Assembly: GCF_000186865.1 (NCBI RefSeq)
Contig: NW_008705592.1
Location: 286,944 to 332,949 of the forward strand
Origin: Aureococcus anophagefferens
Lineage: Eukaryota > Sar > Pelagophyceae > Pelagomonadales > Pelagomonadaceae
Direction of reading: 5' to 3'
Length of the DNA: 46,006 nucleotides
In this document: piece by piece, positions 19,056 through 28,026 of the stretch
Numbering within the stretch: position 1 is the stretch's first letter
Layout of the letters: every line of letters begins with the position of its first letter
Program-made: the position numbers and the translations under genes
Notes under the pieces: model-generated
Database searches by the model: none
The model's input: the letters and a program-made list of their open reading frames with translations, nothing else
What the model was told of the DNA's origin: nothing

Positions 19056-19763
19056 TCACTGGAGGACGTTCTTGAGGTCCGCGAAGGCGAGCTTGGGCTT
19101 GGCGCCGCGCGGCCGCGCGACCTTCGCCGGCGTGCCCGCCTCCGACGCGGAGTCGCCGACCTCCGACTCCGAGTCGCTCTCCCCCCAGTTCGTGAGGTGC
19201 TTCTGCGTGATGGCGTGGGCGCGGAGCGGGCGCCGCGGCGCGTCGCCGAGCGCCGGCGCGGGCGTGTCGTCGTCCTCGAGGATCTTCGCGAGCGTCGTCG
19301 GCTTCCTGGAAACGGCGGAGCAGGGCCCGGGCGTCTCGAGCTCCGAGTCCTCCGAGTCGGCGCCCCAGCGCTGGAGGTGCGCGTCCGTGATCTTCGACGG
19401 CGTCGTCTTGGGCCGCCCGGGCTTCTCGAGCGCCGCGAGCGAGAAGTCGGGCGAGACGACGGACGCACGAGGCGTCGCGCCCTTGTTGGCGACGGCCGCC
19501 GACGGCGTCTTCGGCTCGGTGCGCGGCGGCGGCGCGCCGACGGGCTCGTCCGCCGGCGGCGGCCAGATATTGGCAAGCGGCGGCGCCGCGTCGAAGGCCG
19601 CCGGCGGGGCCTCGGGCGAGGCGGCGAGGCGCGGCAGCGGGAGCACCAGTTCCTGGAGGTATTTCAGGAGGTAATCCATGGGACCCAGCGTCGGCGGCCG
19701 GTCGCGGGCGTCGACGCCGTCCTCGTACTCGAGGCCCTCGGCACCACATATCCAGCACGCCAT
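19056..19763 (-). CDS. Unknown protein with repeated WG-acidic motifs
   Basis: A 235-aa frame from the ATG at 19763; the internal ATG at 19679 (ccc[20 protein letters not shown]) has a better context and may be the true start. No domain is recognised. Two related motifs occur: [17 protein letters not shown] and [17 protein letters not shown]. Each is an I-T-x-x-H-L-x-x-W-G stem followed by Ser/Asp/Glu runs typical of casein kinase 2 sites. Several S/T-P sites (VSPDF, ETPGP, GTPAK) precede a basic C-terminus ending FADLKNVLQ. It is probably a disordered, phosphoregulated binding protein. The gene diverges from enolase across 160 bp. Confidence 0.55.
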   Translation of the reverse strand: MACWICGAEGLEYEDGVDARDRPPTLGPMDYLLKYLQELVLPLPRLAASPEAPPAAFDAAPPLANIWPPPADEPVGAPPPRTEPKTPSAAVANKGATPRASVVSPDFSLAALEKPGRPKTTPSKITDAHLQRWGADSEDSELETPGPCSAVSRKPTTLAKILEDDDTPAPALGDAPRRPLRAHAITQKHLTNWGESDSESEVGDSASEAGTPAKVARPRGAKPKLAFADLKNVLQ

Positions 19764-19923
19764 CGACCAGAAGCCAACCGCGGCCGACCAAACCGCGCGG
19801 GCTGCTTCACGGGTTCAATCACAGAGTGTGAAGCTCGTCAACTTGACGTCGCCACAAAACCCTGTCGACGACGCCCGACCACTCGCGTCGACCGAAGCTC
19901 CGTTCGTCATCTGTACAGGAAGC

Positions 19924-21480
19924 ATGCAGCCGATTCTCCGCCAAGCGACGTCGACGGTCCGCGCGGGCCGCCGCCACGCGTCGTCGATCACGGCGATCCA
20001 CGGGTGCGCCGCCGCAACGCCGCGACGGCCTCGCCGACGCGCAACCTCAACCCCGCGTCGCACGCAGGCGCCAGATCATCGACAGCCGCGGCAACCCGAC
20101 GGTCGAGGTCGACGTGACGACGACGGACGGCCTCTTCCGCGCCTCCGCGCGCCCGCGGCGCCGGAGACCTGCGGCGCGACACACGCGCGACGGGACGGAC
20201 CCGCGCCCGCAGGTGCCGAGCGGCGCTTCGACGGGCGCGTACGAGGCCGTGGAGCTGCGCGACGGCGGGTCCCTCTTCATGGGCAAGGGCTGCCTCACGG
20301 CCGTCAAGAACGTCAACGAGGTCCTCGGCCCCGCGCTCCTGGGCATGGACCCGACGGACCAGCAGAAGATCGACGAGGCCATGTTCGCCCTCGACGGCAC
20401 GCCGAACAAGGCCAACGTCGGCGCCAACGCCGTCCTCGGCATCTCCCTCGCCGCCTCCAAGGCCGGCGCCGGCGCCAAGGGCGTGCCCCTCTACCAGCAC
20501 TACGCGGATCTCGCGGGCAACACGGTACGTCCCCTTTTTTCTTTTTTTCGCGCCGAAACCGTCGCGCATCGCAGGTGACGCCCATGACGCTCCCCGTGCC
20601 CTGCTTCAACGTCATCAACGGCGGCGAGCACGCGGGCAACAAGCTCGCCTTCCAGGAGTTCTTCGTGATCCCCACCGGCGCGTCGTCGTTCTCCGAGTCG
20701 ATGGCGATCGGCTGCGAGGTCTTCCACAACCTGAAGAGCGTCATCAAGAAGAAGTTCGGCGGCGACGCGACGCTCATCGGCGACGAGGGCGGCTTCGCGC
20801 CGCCCTGCGACGTCGAGAGCGGGCTGGCGATGCTCATGGAGGCCATCGAGAACGCGGGCCACCTCGGCAAGTGCACCGTGGGCTTGGATGTGGCGTCGTC
20901 CGAGTTCAAGGTCGACGGCGAGAACGCCTACGACCTCGACTTCAAGACGTCGGGGCCGGACAAGGACGCGTCCCTGAAGCTCAGCGGCGACGAGCTCCTC
21001 GCCATGTACGCGAAGATCTCCGCGGACTACCCCATCGTCACCATCGAGGACCCCTTCGACCAGGACGACTGGGACAACTGGACCAAGATCACGGCGGCGC
21101 TCGGCGACAAGGTCCAGATCGTCGGCGACGACCTCACGGTCACGAACCCCGCGAAGATCGCGGAAGCCATCGAGAAGAAGTCGTGCAACTGCCTCCTCCT
21201 CAAGGTGAACCAGATCGGCTCCATCTCCGAGTCCATCCAGGCCGTCATCGACTCCAAGCGCGCGGGCTGGGGCGTCATGACGTCCCACCGGTCGGGCGAG
21301 ACGGAGGACGACTACATCGCGGATTTGGCCGTCGGCCTCTGCACGGGCGAGATCAAGACGGGCGCGCCCTGCCGCGGCGAGCGCACGGCCAAGTACAACC
21401 AGCTCCTCCGCATCGAGGAGAGCCTCGACAGCCCCAAGTACGCGGGCGCGGGCTTCCGCACGCCCGACTGGATGGCCTAG
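19924..21480 (+). CDS. Enolase, probably mitochondrial (four exons)
   Basis: Exons are 19924-20003, 20068-20146, 20213-20524 and 20575-21480, giving 458 aa with all phases closing. It interconverts 2-phosphoglycerate and phosphoenolpyruvate. Hallmarks present: [85 protein letters not shown] and [21 protein letters not shown], which cover the catalytic Lys, Glu and His and the Mg2+ ligands. The N-terminal [21 protein letters not shown] precedes the usual first residues (SITAIH) and is Arg-rich, free of acidic residues and amphipathic, as expected for a mitochondrial presequence. Introns are 64, 66 and 50 nt. Intron 2 uses a GC donor (GCGCGC), since conservation of FRAS|VPSGAS leaves no GT; introns 1 and 3 are GT-AG. 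Confidence 0.95.
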   Translation: MQPILRQATSTVRAGRRHASSITAIHGCAAATPRRPRRRATSTPRRTQAPDHRQPRQPDGRGRRDDDGRPLPRLRAPAAPETCGATHARRDGPAPAGAERRFDGRVRGRGAARRRVPLHGQGLPHGRQERQRGPRPRAPGHGPDGPAEDRRGHVRPRRHAEQGQRRRQRRPRHLPRRLQGRRRRQGRAPLPALRGSRGQHGTSPFFFFSRRNRRASQVTPMTLPVPCFNVINGGEHAGNKLAFQEFFVIPTGASSFSESMAIGCEVFHNLKSVIKKKFGGDATLIGDEGGFAPPCDVESGLAMLMEAIENAGHLGKCTVGLDVASSEFKVDGENAYDLDFKTSGPDKDASLKLSGDELLAMYAKISADYPIVTIEDPFDQDDWDNWTKITAALGDKVQIVGDDLTVTNPAKIAEAIEKKSCNCLLLKVNQIGSISESIQAVIDSKRAGWGVMTSHRSGETEDDYIADLAVGLCTGEIKTGAPCRGERTAKYNQLLRIEESLDSPKYAGAGFRTPDWMA

Positions 21481-21755
21481 AGCCGCGCGAAAAATACGCG
21501 CGCCGCCGTCCCCCCCAAGCCCCACGCCCGAGCCCCCGCGCGCTTGTGAATCGAACACACGCCCCACCCCCCGGCTTCGTATAAACTCCCCTTCGGGATG
21601 ATACGCACGAGGCCGAGGGGATCGCCTTGCACGTCGCCTTGTTGAACTGAAAGTTGAAATTCTCAACTCGAGCGGTGCCGAAGTCGCGCTGCGCGCGCGC
21701 GCGTCGCCGCCGTCGCCGAACGCCTCGGTTGCGCTCGACGCCGTGGTTCGCAGCG

Positions 21756-23162
21756 ATGGCCCGCTTCGCGGCGCTGCGCGACGGCGGCCTCAGCGCGCGG
21801 CGGCGGCGCGGCGTCGCCGTGCGGACCCTGGAGCAGCAGGGCGTCGGGAGCCTCCTGCGGCTGCTGGCGGTGGGCGTTGCCGTCGCCGTGGCCTGCGCCA
21901 GCGCCGCCTACCGCCTCGGCGGCAGGCTGCGCGCCGTCGCCGAGCTCGAGACCTTCTTCGCGAGCGACGCGGACGCCGCCGCGTTCGCAACCACCGCCGC
22001 CGCGTGCCCGCGGACGTACGTCTACCGCCTGCCGCCGCGCCTCGTCGACTGGGCGCCGCCGGCCAATCCGGGGACGCGCGTCGCGCCGGGCGTCTACGTG
22101 TCGGCGGACGCCGTTGGCGAGAACGCGAACCTCCTCGAGGTCGTGCTCGACCGGCTCTCGCGCCCGGACTCGCCGTGCGTCGCGACGAAACCCGAGGACG
22201 CGGAGCTCTTCCTCGTGCCCATCCTACCGAAATCGAAGCACTGGTCCGACTGGGTCGACGCCTGCGGGCGGTTGAAGCTCGAGAGGGCCGCGGCGTGGCG
22301 GAAATCGTTGCCGTACCTCGACGACGGCAACGCGCGGCGCCACTTCTTCGTCTTCCCCCGCGTGGCCTACATCCCCAAGTGCGCCGGCTGGTGGGCGACG
22401 CCCCTGGGCTTCGAGCCTTTTACGCAATTCGCGCGCGTCGCCGTCGGCGGGTACGAGGAGTTCGCCGGCGACTACCAGCGGGGCAAGACGCTCAAGGGCC
22501 TCGACGCGCGGCAGCGGCGGCGGCCCCAGGACCTCGTGCCGCGCCTCGTGTCGGCGCCCTACGTCGCCGCCGTGCGCTGGAGCGCGCGCGAGGCCGGCCC
22601 GCCGCCGTGGGCCGACGCGCGCGCGCGGCCGCGGCTCTTCGCGTACTCGGCGACGCCCCACGGCAGCGCCAACGCCGTCGCGCTGCGCAAGGCGCTCGGC
22701 GACGCCTGCGCGCGCGCCGGGCCGGCGGTCTGCGACGCGGGCGAGCGCGCGCCCGAGAACGCGGAGCCGACGGACGCGTCGCGCGCGCGTGCGGCGCTCG
22801 CGAAGCGCAACGCGACGTTCTGCGTCGAGCCGCCGGGCCTGACGCCCGGCCGCGCGTCCATCGTCACGGCGCTGCTGCTGGGCTGCGTGCCCGTTCTGTT
22901 CGCGCCCGAGCAGGACCGGCTCTGGCCGCTGCACTGGGGGCCCTTCCGGGAGGGCTCGCGGGTCATGCTCGACGCGGCGCGGGCGCGGGCCGACCCGACC
23001 TACGTCGAGGCGGCGCTCCGCGCGATCCCGCCCGCGGACGTCGCGGCCATGCGCCGGCTCGTCGCGGACCGCGCCGTCGCGCTCCAGTACGGCCTCGACG
23101 ACGTCCCCGGCGACGCGCTCCACGTCCTGCTCCGGGGCATCCGCCACGCCGCGGGCGGGTAA
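21756..23162 (+). CDS. Exostosin-family glycosyltransferase (GT47-like)
   Basis: A 468-aa single exon. I chose the ATG at 21756 because it lies just ahead of a basic stretch and a hydrophobic span (LLRLLAVGVAVAVACASAAY, about residues 32-52), the type II topology of Golgi glycosyltransferases. The family signature is near the C-terminus: TFCVEPPGLTPGRASIVTALLLGCVPVLFAPEQDRLWPLHW, matching the exostosin F-x-P-G-x-x-x-S-R...GC-V-P-V pattern. An earlier PEDAELFLVPILPKS stretch matches the conserved A-D-x-F-x-V-P motif. It probably extends a cell-wall or secreted polysaccharide in the Golgi. Donor and acceptor sugars cannot be told from sequence alone. Confidence 0.8.
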   Translation: MARFAALRDGGLSARRRRGVAVRTLEQQGVGSLLRLLAVGVAVAVACASAAYRLGGRLRAVAELETFFASDADAAAFATTAAACPRTYVYRLPPRLVDWAPPANPGTRVAPGVYVSADAVGENANLLEVVLDRLSRPDSPCVATKPEDAELFLVPILPKSKHWSDWVDACGRLKLERAAAWRKSLPYLDDGNARRHFFVFPRVAYIPKCAGWWATPLGFEPFTQFARVAVGGYEEFAGDYQRGKTLKGLDARQRRRPQDLVPRLVSAPYVAAVRWSAREAGPPPWADARARPRLFAYSATPHGSANAVALRKALGDACARAGPAVCDAGERAPENAEPTDASRARAALAKRNATFCVEPPGLTPGRASIVTALLLGCVPVLFAPEQDRLWPLHWGPFREGSRVMLDAARARADPTYVEAALRAIPPADVAAMRRLVADRAVALQYGLDDVPGDALHVLLRGIRHAAGG

Positions 23163-23242
23163 CAGCAGTGTTTGTGCTACATAGTAGATATATACAGGGC
23201 GGCGGGCGCCGAAAAAAGCGGGAGCGGGCGGGCGCGAGGCGG

Positions 23243-23569
23243 TCAGACGAAGTGGCAGATGCGGTGGACGAGCTCGATGGGCAGGGCCTCGGCCGCCGGC
23301 GCCGTCGTGGGCGTCACGGCCTCGGCGCCGACGACCAGCGTCTTGAGCGCGGCCGCGAGCGGCGTCGCGCACGCGTCGAGGTCGCCCGGGACGCACGCGT
23401 CGCCGTCCTCGCAGAGCTCGACGTGGCGCAGGATCTCGGACCGCACGCGCATGCGCCGGCTCCTCGTGAACACGAGCGGCGCGTCGACGAGCTCGCTCGT
23501 GTCGCGCAGGAACTCGATGCAGCCGCCGGCGTTGAGCGAGAGCTGGTTAAAGCTCGCCACGGTGCACAT
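23243..23569 (-). CDS. Small unknown protein
   Basis: A 108-aa frame beginning MCTVASFNQLSLNAGGCIEF. Composition is balanced and the ATG follows a non-coding, lower-GC stretch, so I take this start over longer upstream frames. Features: a likely amphipathic strand-helix start, an Arg-rich motif (FTRSRRMRVRSEILRHVE), an acidic Cys-containing loop (CEDGDACVPGDLDAC) and a hydrophobic C-terminal helix (ALPIELVHRICHFV). No family is recognised. It is convergent with the exostosin gene, with stops about 80 bp apart. Confidence 0.5.
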   Translation of the reverse strand: MCTVASFNQLSLNAGGCIEFLRDTSELVDAPLVFTRSRRMRVRSEILRHVELCEDGDACVPGDLDACATPLAAALKTLVVGAEAVTPTTAPAAEALPIELVHRICHFV

Positions 23570-23994
23570 CGTAGAGGCTGGCGGCGCTGGCGGTGCCGGT
23601 GTTGTTGGTTGCCGGGGGAGAGGTGCTGCTACGAAGGTTGCGGTGCTGCGGCGGCGCTGCGGGACAACGGTGCGCTGGCTCTGAGGAAGCGCCAGAACAC
23701 GAGTTGGGACGATGTGGCGGTGCGGGCAAAGAAAAGCGAAAGCACCGAGCACGCACGAGCGTTCCTCCGTTTTTATTGGCCGCGCCGCCGTCGCCGCTCG
23801 GCGTCGCCGCCACCACATGCGCCCATGGTCTTCATCGTGAGCTGTCGGCGGGTGATGTCGAAGAGCATCGTGGTCTATGCGCAGGGCGGTACTCCACACT
23901 ATTCGAAAGTTCGATCGCCATGCCCAGGCCATGTTTTTATATTTTCTTCAAGAACCCACGATTGTATTAACGCCGTTAGGATCGGGCGGTGACC
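23570..23994. other. Intergenic region between divergent genes
   Basis: A 425-bp spacer between a minus-strand small gene and the plus-strand KEN-box gene. Several ORFs cross it but their translations are low-complexity and change frame without sense. There is an AT-rich patch at 23930-23970 shortly before the plus-strand start. No named element was recognised. Confidence 0.45.
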
Positions 23995-24828
23995 ATGGTC
24001 GACGCCGTCACGCCGTCGCGCCGGTCGCGCCGCCTGTCGGGCCTCGGCGCCGAGGCCGTCGCCCTCGACGACCCGGCGCCGCGGCGCTCCGCGCGCAAGG
24101 CGTCCGCGCGCAAGGCGCCGGGCAAGGAGAACGCGCTCGAGCCCGTGGCCGAGAAGCGGGCGACGCGCTCGGCGCTCAAGAACAAGGCCCTCGACACCGC
24201 GACGCCGCTGAAGAACCAGGACGGGACGCCGGAGAAGGCCGCGCCGAAGCGCGCGACGCGCTCGGCGCTGAAGAACAAGGCCCTCGACACCGCGACGCCG
24301 AAGAAGAACGCGCCGGAGCCGCGCGCGACGCGGTCCGCGCTCAAGAACGCGCCGCCGCCGGCCGAGCAGACGACGCCGGAGAAGACCGTCGAGAAGCGCG
24401 TCACGACGCGGTCCGCGCTCAAGAACGCGCCGCCGCCGGCCGAGCAGACGACGCCGGAGAAGACCGTGGAGAAGCGCGTCACGCGGTCCACCCTCAAGAA
24501 GAACGCCGCCTTGCCGCCGCTCAAGAACGCGCCCGCGACGGCGAAGAAGAACGTGTCCTTCGCGCCCGCGCCCGAGCCCGCGGCGGCCGCGCCGGAACTC
24601 GCGAGCGCGTGGCCGAGCCCGCTCGCCGTCGCGCTCGTCGCCGTCGCCGCCGTCGCCGCGGGCGCCTACTGCGGCCGCGGCGGCGTCGAGAGCCTGCCCG
24701 CGCTCGTCGCGCCGGCGGCCGCGGAGGTGGCCAAGGCCGCGGAGCGCAGCGCGGACCTGCTCCGCGACCTCCTCGCCACGGCGAAGATCGCGCGCATCAA
24801 CCTCGAGGCCGCCGTCGACGGGCTCTAG
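23995..24828 (+). CDS. Basic repeat protein with KEN box, RVxF-like motif and TM segment
   Basis: A 277-aa frame from gaccATGG. Residues about 8-20 are SRRSRRLSG. A KEN box (APGKENALE, about residue 40) is the recognition signal for the anaphase-promoting complex. Five repeats follow, each with R-x-T-R-S-A-L-K-N and a Pro/Lys tail with TPEK or ATPKK sites (about residues 50-180). KKNVSFAP (about residue 190) fits the PP1-docking pattern [RK]-x-V-x-F. A single hydrophobic span (PLAVALVAVAAVAAGAYC) leads to a short helical tail. Taken together it looks like a chromatin- or nuclear-envelope-associated mitotic protein destroyed at mitotic exit. That role is inference; no family match is recognised. 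Confidence 0.65.
   Translation: MVDAVTPSRRSRRLSGLGAEAVALDDPAPRRSARKASARKAPGKENALEPVAEKRATRSALKNKALDTATPLKNQDGTPEKAAPKRATRSALKNKALDTATPKKNAPEPRATRSALKNAPPPAEQTTPEKTVEKRVTTRSALKNAPPPAEQTTPEKTVEKRVTRSTLKKNAALPPLKNAPATAKKNVSFAPAPEPAAAAPELASAWPSPLAVALVAVAAVAAGAYCGRGGVESLPALVAPAAAEVAKAAERSADLLRDLLATAKIARINLEAAVDGL
24148..24500 (+). repeat. Coding tandem repeats encoding R-T-R-S-A-L-K-N units
   Basis: Five units of about 70-80 bp. The most similar pair are units 3 and 4 (24331-24405 and 24408-24480), which share a long run through gcgccgccgccggccgagc and onward with almost no changes. This implies recent unequal exchange or replication slippage. Units 1 and 2 share a different tail (KALDTATP). Confidence 0.8.
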
Positions 24829-24862
24829 GGGCGCCCCGGTACGTACCGTCCTTTTGCGTAAG

Positions 24863-26474
24863 TTACGACGCGCCGTCCTTCCGGAAGAAGGCCGCGAGCC
24901 GGCCTCTGAGCGCGGCCGCGACGTCGGGGCGGCTCGACGCCGCGTTCTCGTTCTCGTACGCGTCCATGTCCGAGGAGTCGTCGCCCGNNNNNNNNNNNNN
25001 NNNNNNNNNNNNNNNNNNNNNNNNNNNNNNNNNNNNNCGTGCCGTTCCACGCGAGCCACAGCGTGTAGCGCCAGGCGGGCGTGCGCAGCGAGTAGCCCAT
25101 GAAGTCGAACTTCTCCCGGGCGACGCCGTTGCACTCGGACCGCGTCGCGTTGAGCGACGGCGCGTCGCAGGCCGGGTACTGGTGGTAGGCGATGGACTTG
25201 AGGAGCGCGTCCGGGCGTTCGAAGACCGCGGAGACGTCGTCGCCGTCGACGCCCGGCGGCGCCGGGAGGCCCGCGAGCGCCGCGAGCGTCGGAAAGACGT
25301 CGACGAGCTCCGCGAAGGATCGCGTCTTCCGGCCGCGCGACGCGGGGGAGAACCGCGACGCGAAGGGCGTCTTGACGACGAGGGGCACGCGCACCGCGAG
25401 GTCGAAGTTCGACTTCTTCTCCCACCTACGCGCCCGCGAGTTCGACGGCGCCCGCGTTTCGTACGCCGGCTCGCGCTCGCCGTGCTCGCCGAGGTGGTAG
25501 CCGTGGTCGCTGTGGAAGACGACGATCGACTCGTCGTATTTGCCGCCGTCCCGCAGCGCGGCGACGATGGCCCCGACGTGCTCGTCGACGTAGGACACCG
25601 CCGCGTAGTACCTGAAAGGAGGCGCTCGCGGAGGTTCCGCCGCTTCGCCGCGCCGGAAATCGTACGCGCGCCGCTGGTCCCGCGCGACCCAGTCCGGCAC
25701 GGCCGTCTCCGGCCCGTAGGCGAAGGACGTGCCGTTGGCCAGGCGCACGTCGAGGCAGTTGGACCAGGCGATGCGCGGCGCGCCCGCCGGCAGGACTTGG
25801 TGCGCCGCGACCGCGATGTCCCCCTCGTCGTAGAGGTCGTACATGCGCTGCGGCGCGGCCCAGGGCGCGTGCGGGTCGCGGAAGCCGCTCATGAGGAAGA
25901 AGGGCTCGTGCGCCGCGGCGACGTCGAGCGCCGCCAGCGTCGCGTTCAACAGACGCGCGTCGTAGATGGCGGAATCGGGCTCCGCGCAGTGGCCGCCGCC
26001 CTCGCCGCCCGACGGTTTCGGGCACGCGTTCGCCTCGTAGGGGTAGTAGGGCGACAACGTCGTGTTCCAGTAGGCGTCGGCGTTCCACGCGCCCGCGTCC
26101 TCGTGGAAGGTCTTGCCGAGGCCGAGCGCGGCGTAGCCGTGGTCCCGGAACCAGCCCGCCACGGAGCGCGACCGCGTCGGGTTCGCGTCGATGAAGTTCC
26201 ACACGCGGTGCGTGTCCGGCCGCAGGCCCGTCATGAAGCTCTGGCGCGAGGGGCTGCAGACGCTCATCTGGCAGAAGGCGTGCGCGAAGGTGAGGCCGTC
26301 GGCCGCGAGGGCGTCGATGTGGGGCGTCACCACGGGCAGGCCGTAGGCGCCGAGGTCCGCGCGCAGGTCGTCGGAGAGCACGTAGACGACGTTCGGCGGC
26401 GCCGTGCTGGACGCCGCGCGCAGCAGGAGGGCGGCGAGGGGCAGCCCGCGAACATTGGCTCGATTGGGGCCCAT
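24863..26474 (-). CDS. Iduronate-2-sulfatase-like sulfatase (three exons plus gap)
   Basis: Exons are 26474-25666, 25611-25477 and 25425 into an assembly gap; the frame resumes after the gap and stops at 24863. The start has a short hydrophobic leader (LPLAALLLRAASS). Signature residues: NVVYVLSDDLRADLGAYG (metal-binding DD), CSPSRQSFMTGLRPDTHRVW (CxPSR, whose Cys becomes formylglycine), GLGKTFHE and VVFHSDHGYHLGEHGE. It should hydrolyse sulfate esters on a glycan in the secretory or lysosomal compartment. Two short introns are inferred from family conservation: 25665-25612 (54 nt, GT-AG, restoring QRRAYYAAVSYVD) and 25476-25426 (51 nt, GC-AG, restoring HGEWEKKSNFDLA). Both are multiples of three and open, so an ORF caller reads through them. 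The C-terminus after the gap (DMDAYENENAASS) is in a different frame from the naive ORF. Confidence 0.85.
24988..25037. other. Assembly gap of 50 N
   Basis: Exactly 50 N, the usual placeholder for a gap of unknown size. The sulfatase frames on either side would close only if the missing length were one more than a multiple of three, or if an intron lay inside, so 50 is not the true length. Confidence 0.98.
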
Positions 26475-26691
26475 GCTCTCGACGGCACCTTCAGCGTGTT
26501 GCCGTCAATCTTGGCCGCGGAGGCAGGGCCTCTCGCTCGACGAGCGTGAAAATTCGCGCTCGCGCCGTCGCTCGACGCCTCGCGCCGCGCGAATCGCGAC
26601 GCCTTGAACAACCTCGCTTCTCGACGCACGCCCTGCGTCAAAAGCCCCGGCCACGCCTACCAAATCCGACTCCCGCGCCTCCAAAAGGATC

Positions 26692-27896
26692 ATGGATACG
26701 CTCCGGGGCTCGTCGTTCCGCGCCTACGACAAGTCGCCGACGACGGACGAGATCTGGCCGTCGAACGTCGCCGACGAGGCCGAGGACTACGGCCCGGAGC
26801 GCGCGACGAACGCGCCGAGTTTCTTCTACTCGCGGCGCGTGACGCTGTCGGTCGCCGCGGGCGTCCTAACGCTCGGCGTCGCGACGTCGTTCGCGTTCGG
26901 CGTGGGCGTCATGGGCTGGTCCTACCTCCAGAGCGTCTACTTCTTCGCCATCACCGTGTCGACCATCGGCTTCGGCGCCTGCGGCGTCCGGGAGAAGGAC
27001 GAGCAGATCTACCTCCTGTTCTACATGTGGCTCTGCGTGGTCCTGTTCGGCGTGGGCCTCGCGCTGATCATCCAGGCGGCCCACGGCTCCGCCGAGAATC
27101 TGCTGGCGACGAAGTCCGCGGGGGCGCAGGACGACGACGACGACGCGAGGCGGCTGCTGGGCGCGCGGCCGCGGCCGCGGGCGTCGCGGGCGCTGCGGAC
27201 CGCGCGGTGGCGCATCCAGGTGCTCTCCTACAAGCTCGTCCTCATCCTCGCCGAGGGCCTGCTCATCTTCCTGCTGGCGACGTGGTTCATGGCCTGGTGC
27301 GAGGGCTGGAGCCTTCTCACCTCCGCGATCTTCGCGACGGAGGCGCTGACGTCCATCGGCTTCGGCGACTCCCTGCCCGCGACGCGGGCGGGCAAGGTCT
27401 TCACGATCTTCTACGCGCTCTTCGGGACCTTCGTCTTCGCGCGGTTCCTCGCCTTCGCCGTCTGGTACCCGAAGCACTGGCGCGACTACAAGAACCTCCG
27501 CGCGGCGACGCGCGCGGCGACGCAGGGCCTCGCGAGCGACGGCCTGGCCCAGCGCCGCCGACGGCGGCGGACCGCGACCGGCGGCGCCAGTGGACGCGCC
27601 ACGTCTTCGAGCTGCGGCGCGACACGGGCGCCGCGGGCGACGGGCCGATATCGCGCGAGGACTTCGCGCTCCACCTGCTCCTGTCCCTGGGCAAGATCGA
27701 CGTCGAGGACGTCCTCGACGCCCACGACGTCTTCTCCCTCCTCGCCGCGGGCGACGACAGGCTGTCCCTCGAGACGGCGCTCGACGCCGCGGGCCACGAC
27801 GCGCCGGACCGCGCGGCCTACGGGCCGCCGGTGACGCCGGGCGGCGACGACGACGACGAGGTCGAGGAGACGAAGTCGCCCTTCGCGAGCTGGTAA
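26692..27896 (+). CDS. Two-pore-domain potassium channel with cytosolic tail
   Basis: The ATG is at 26692. There are four hydrophobic spans in two pairs, each pair enclosing a pore loop with a K+ selectivity filter: TVSTIGFGA (about residue 90) and ALTSIGFGD (about residue 225). This is the TPK/K2P layout, and a dimer would make one K+ pore. An Asp-rich, Arg-rich loop joins the halves. After TRAATQGL the frame changes to WTRHVFELRRDTGAAGDGPISREDF, an EF-hand-like acidic tail as in plant TPKs. The change is explained by a 59-nt GC-AG intron, 27532-27590 (donor GCGAGC, acceptor CAG), giving 381 aa; a sequencing indel in the GC-rich stretch is the alternative. The membrane (vacuolar or plasma) is not predicted. 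Confidence 0.83.
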
Positions 27897-28026
27897 GGGG
27901 GGGGGCTTGCCTGCGGACGCGGTCGCCAGGGCAGGCGATGCCGACCTTGCCTTCCGAATCTCGTACCGGCGTGCAATCCTGTTGTGCGCCCGTCCAAGCA
28001 CTCAGATCGTCAAGGCTTGAACTAGT

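Noticed and set aside
21743..23992. 749-aa plus-strand frame over the exostosin gene
   Set aside because: Low-complexity shadow; the exostosin signature and TM segment are in the other frame.
24148..24500. Regular repeats as a possible CRISPR array
   Set aside because: The repeats are coding, variable in length, lack unique spacers, and the genome is eukaryotic.
24825..25037. Sulfatase C-terminus as read straight through the gap to a stop at 24825
   Set aside because: The gap of 50 N is a placeholder. The frame ending at 24863 has the balanced C-terminus expected of the family; the 24825 frame is Arg-rich noise.
25608..25665. Sulfatase intron 1 as another introner
   Set aside because: Only four bases (gtac) repeat at the ends and the intron is 54 nt without terminal repeats.
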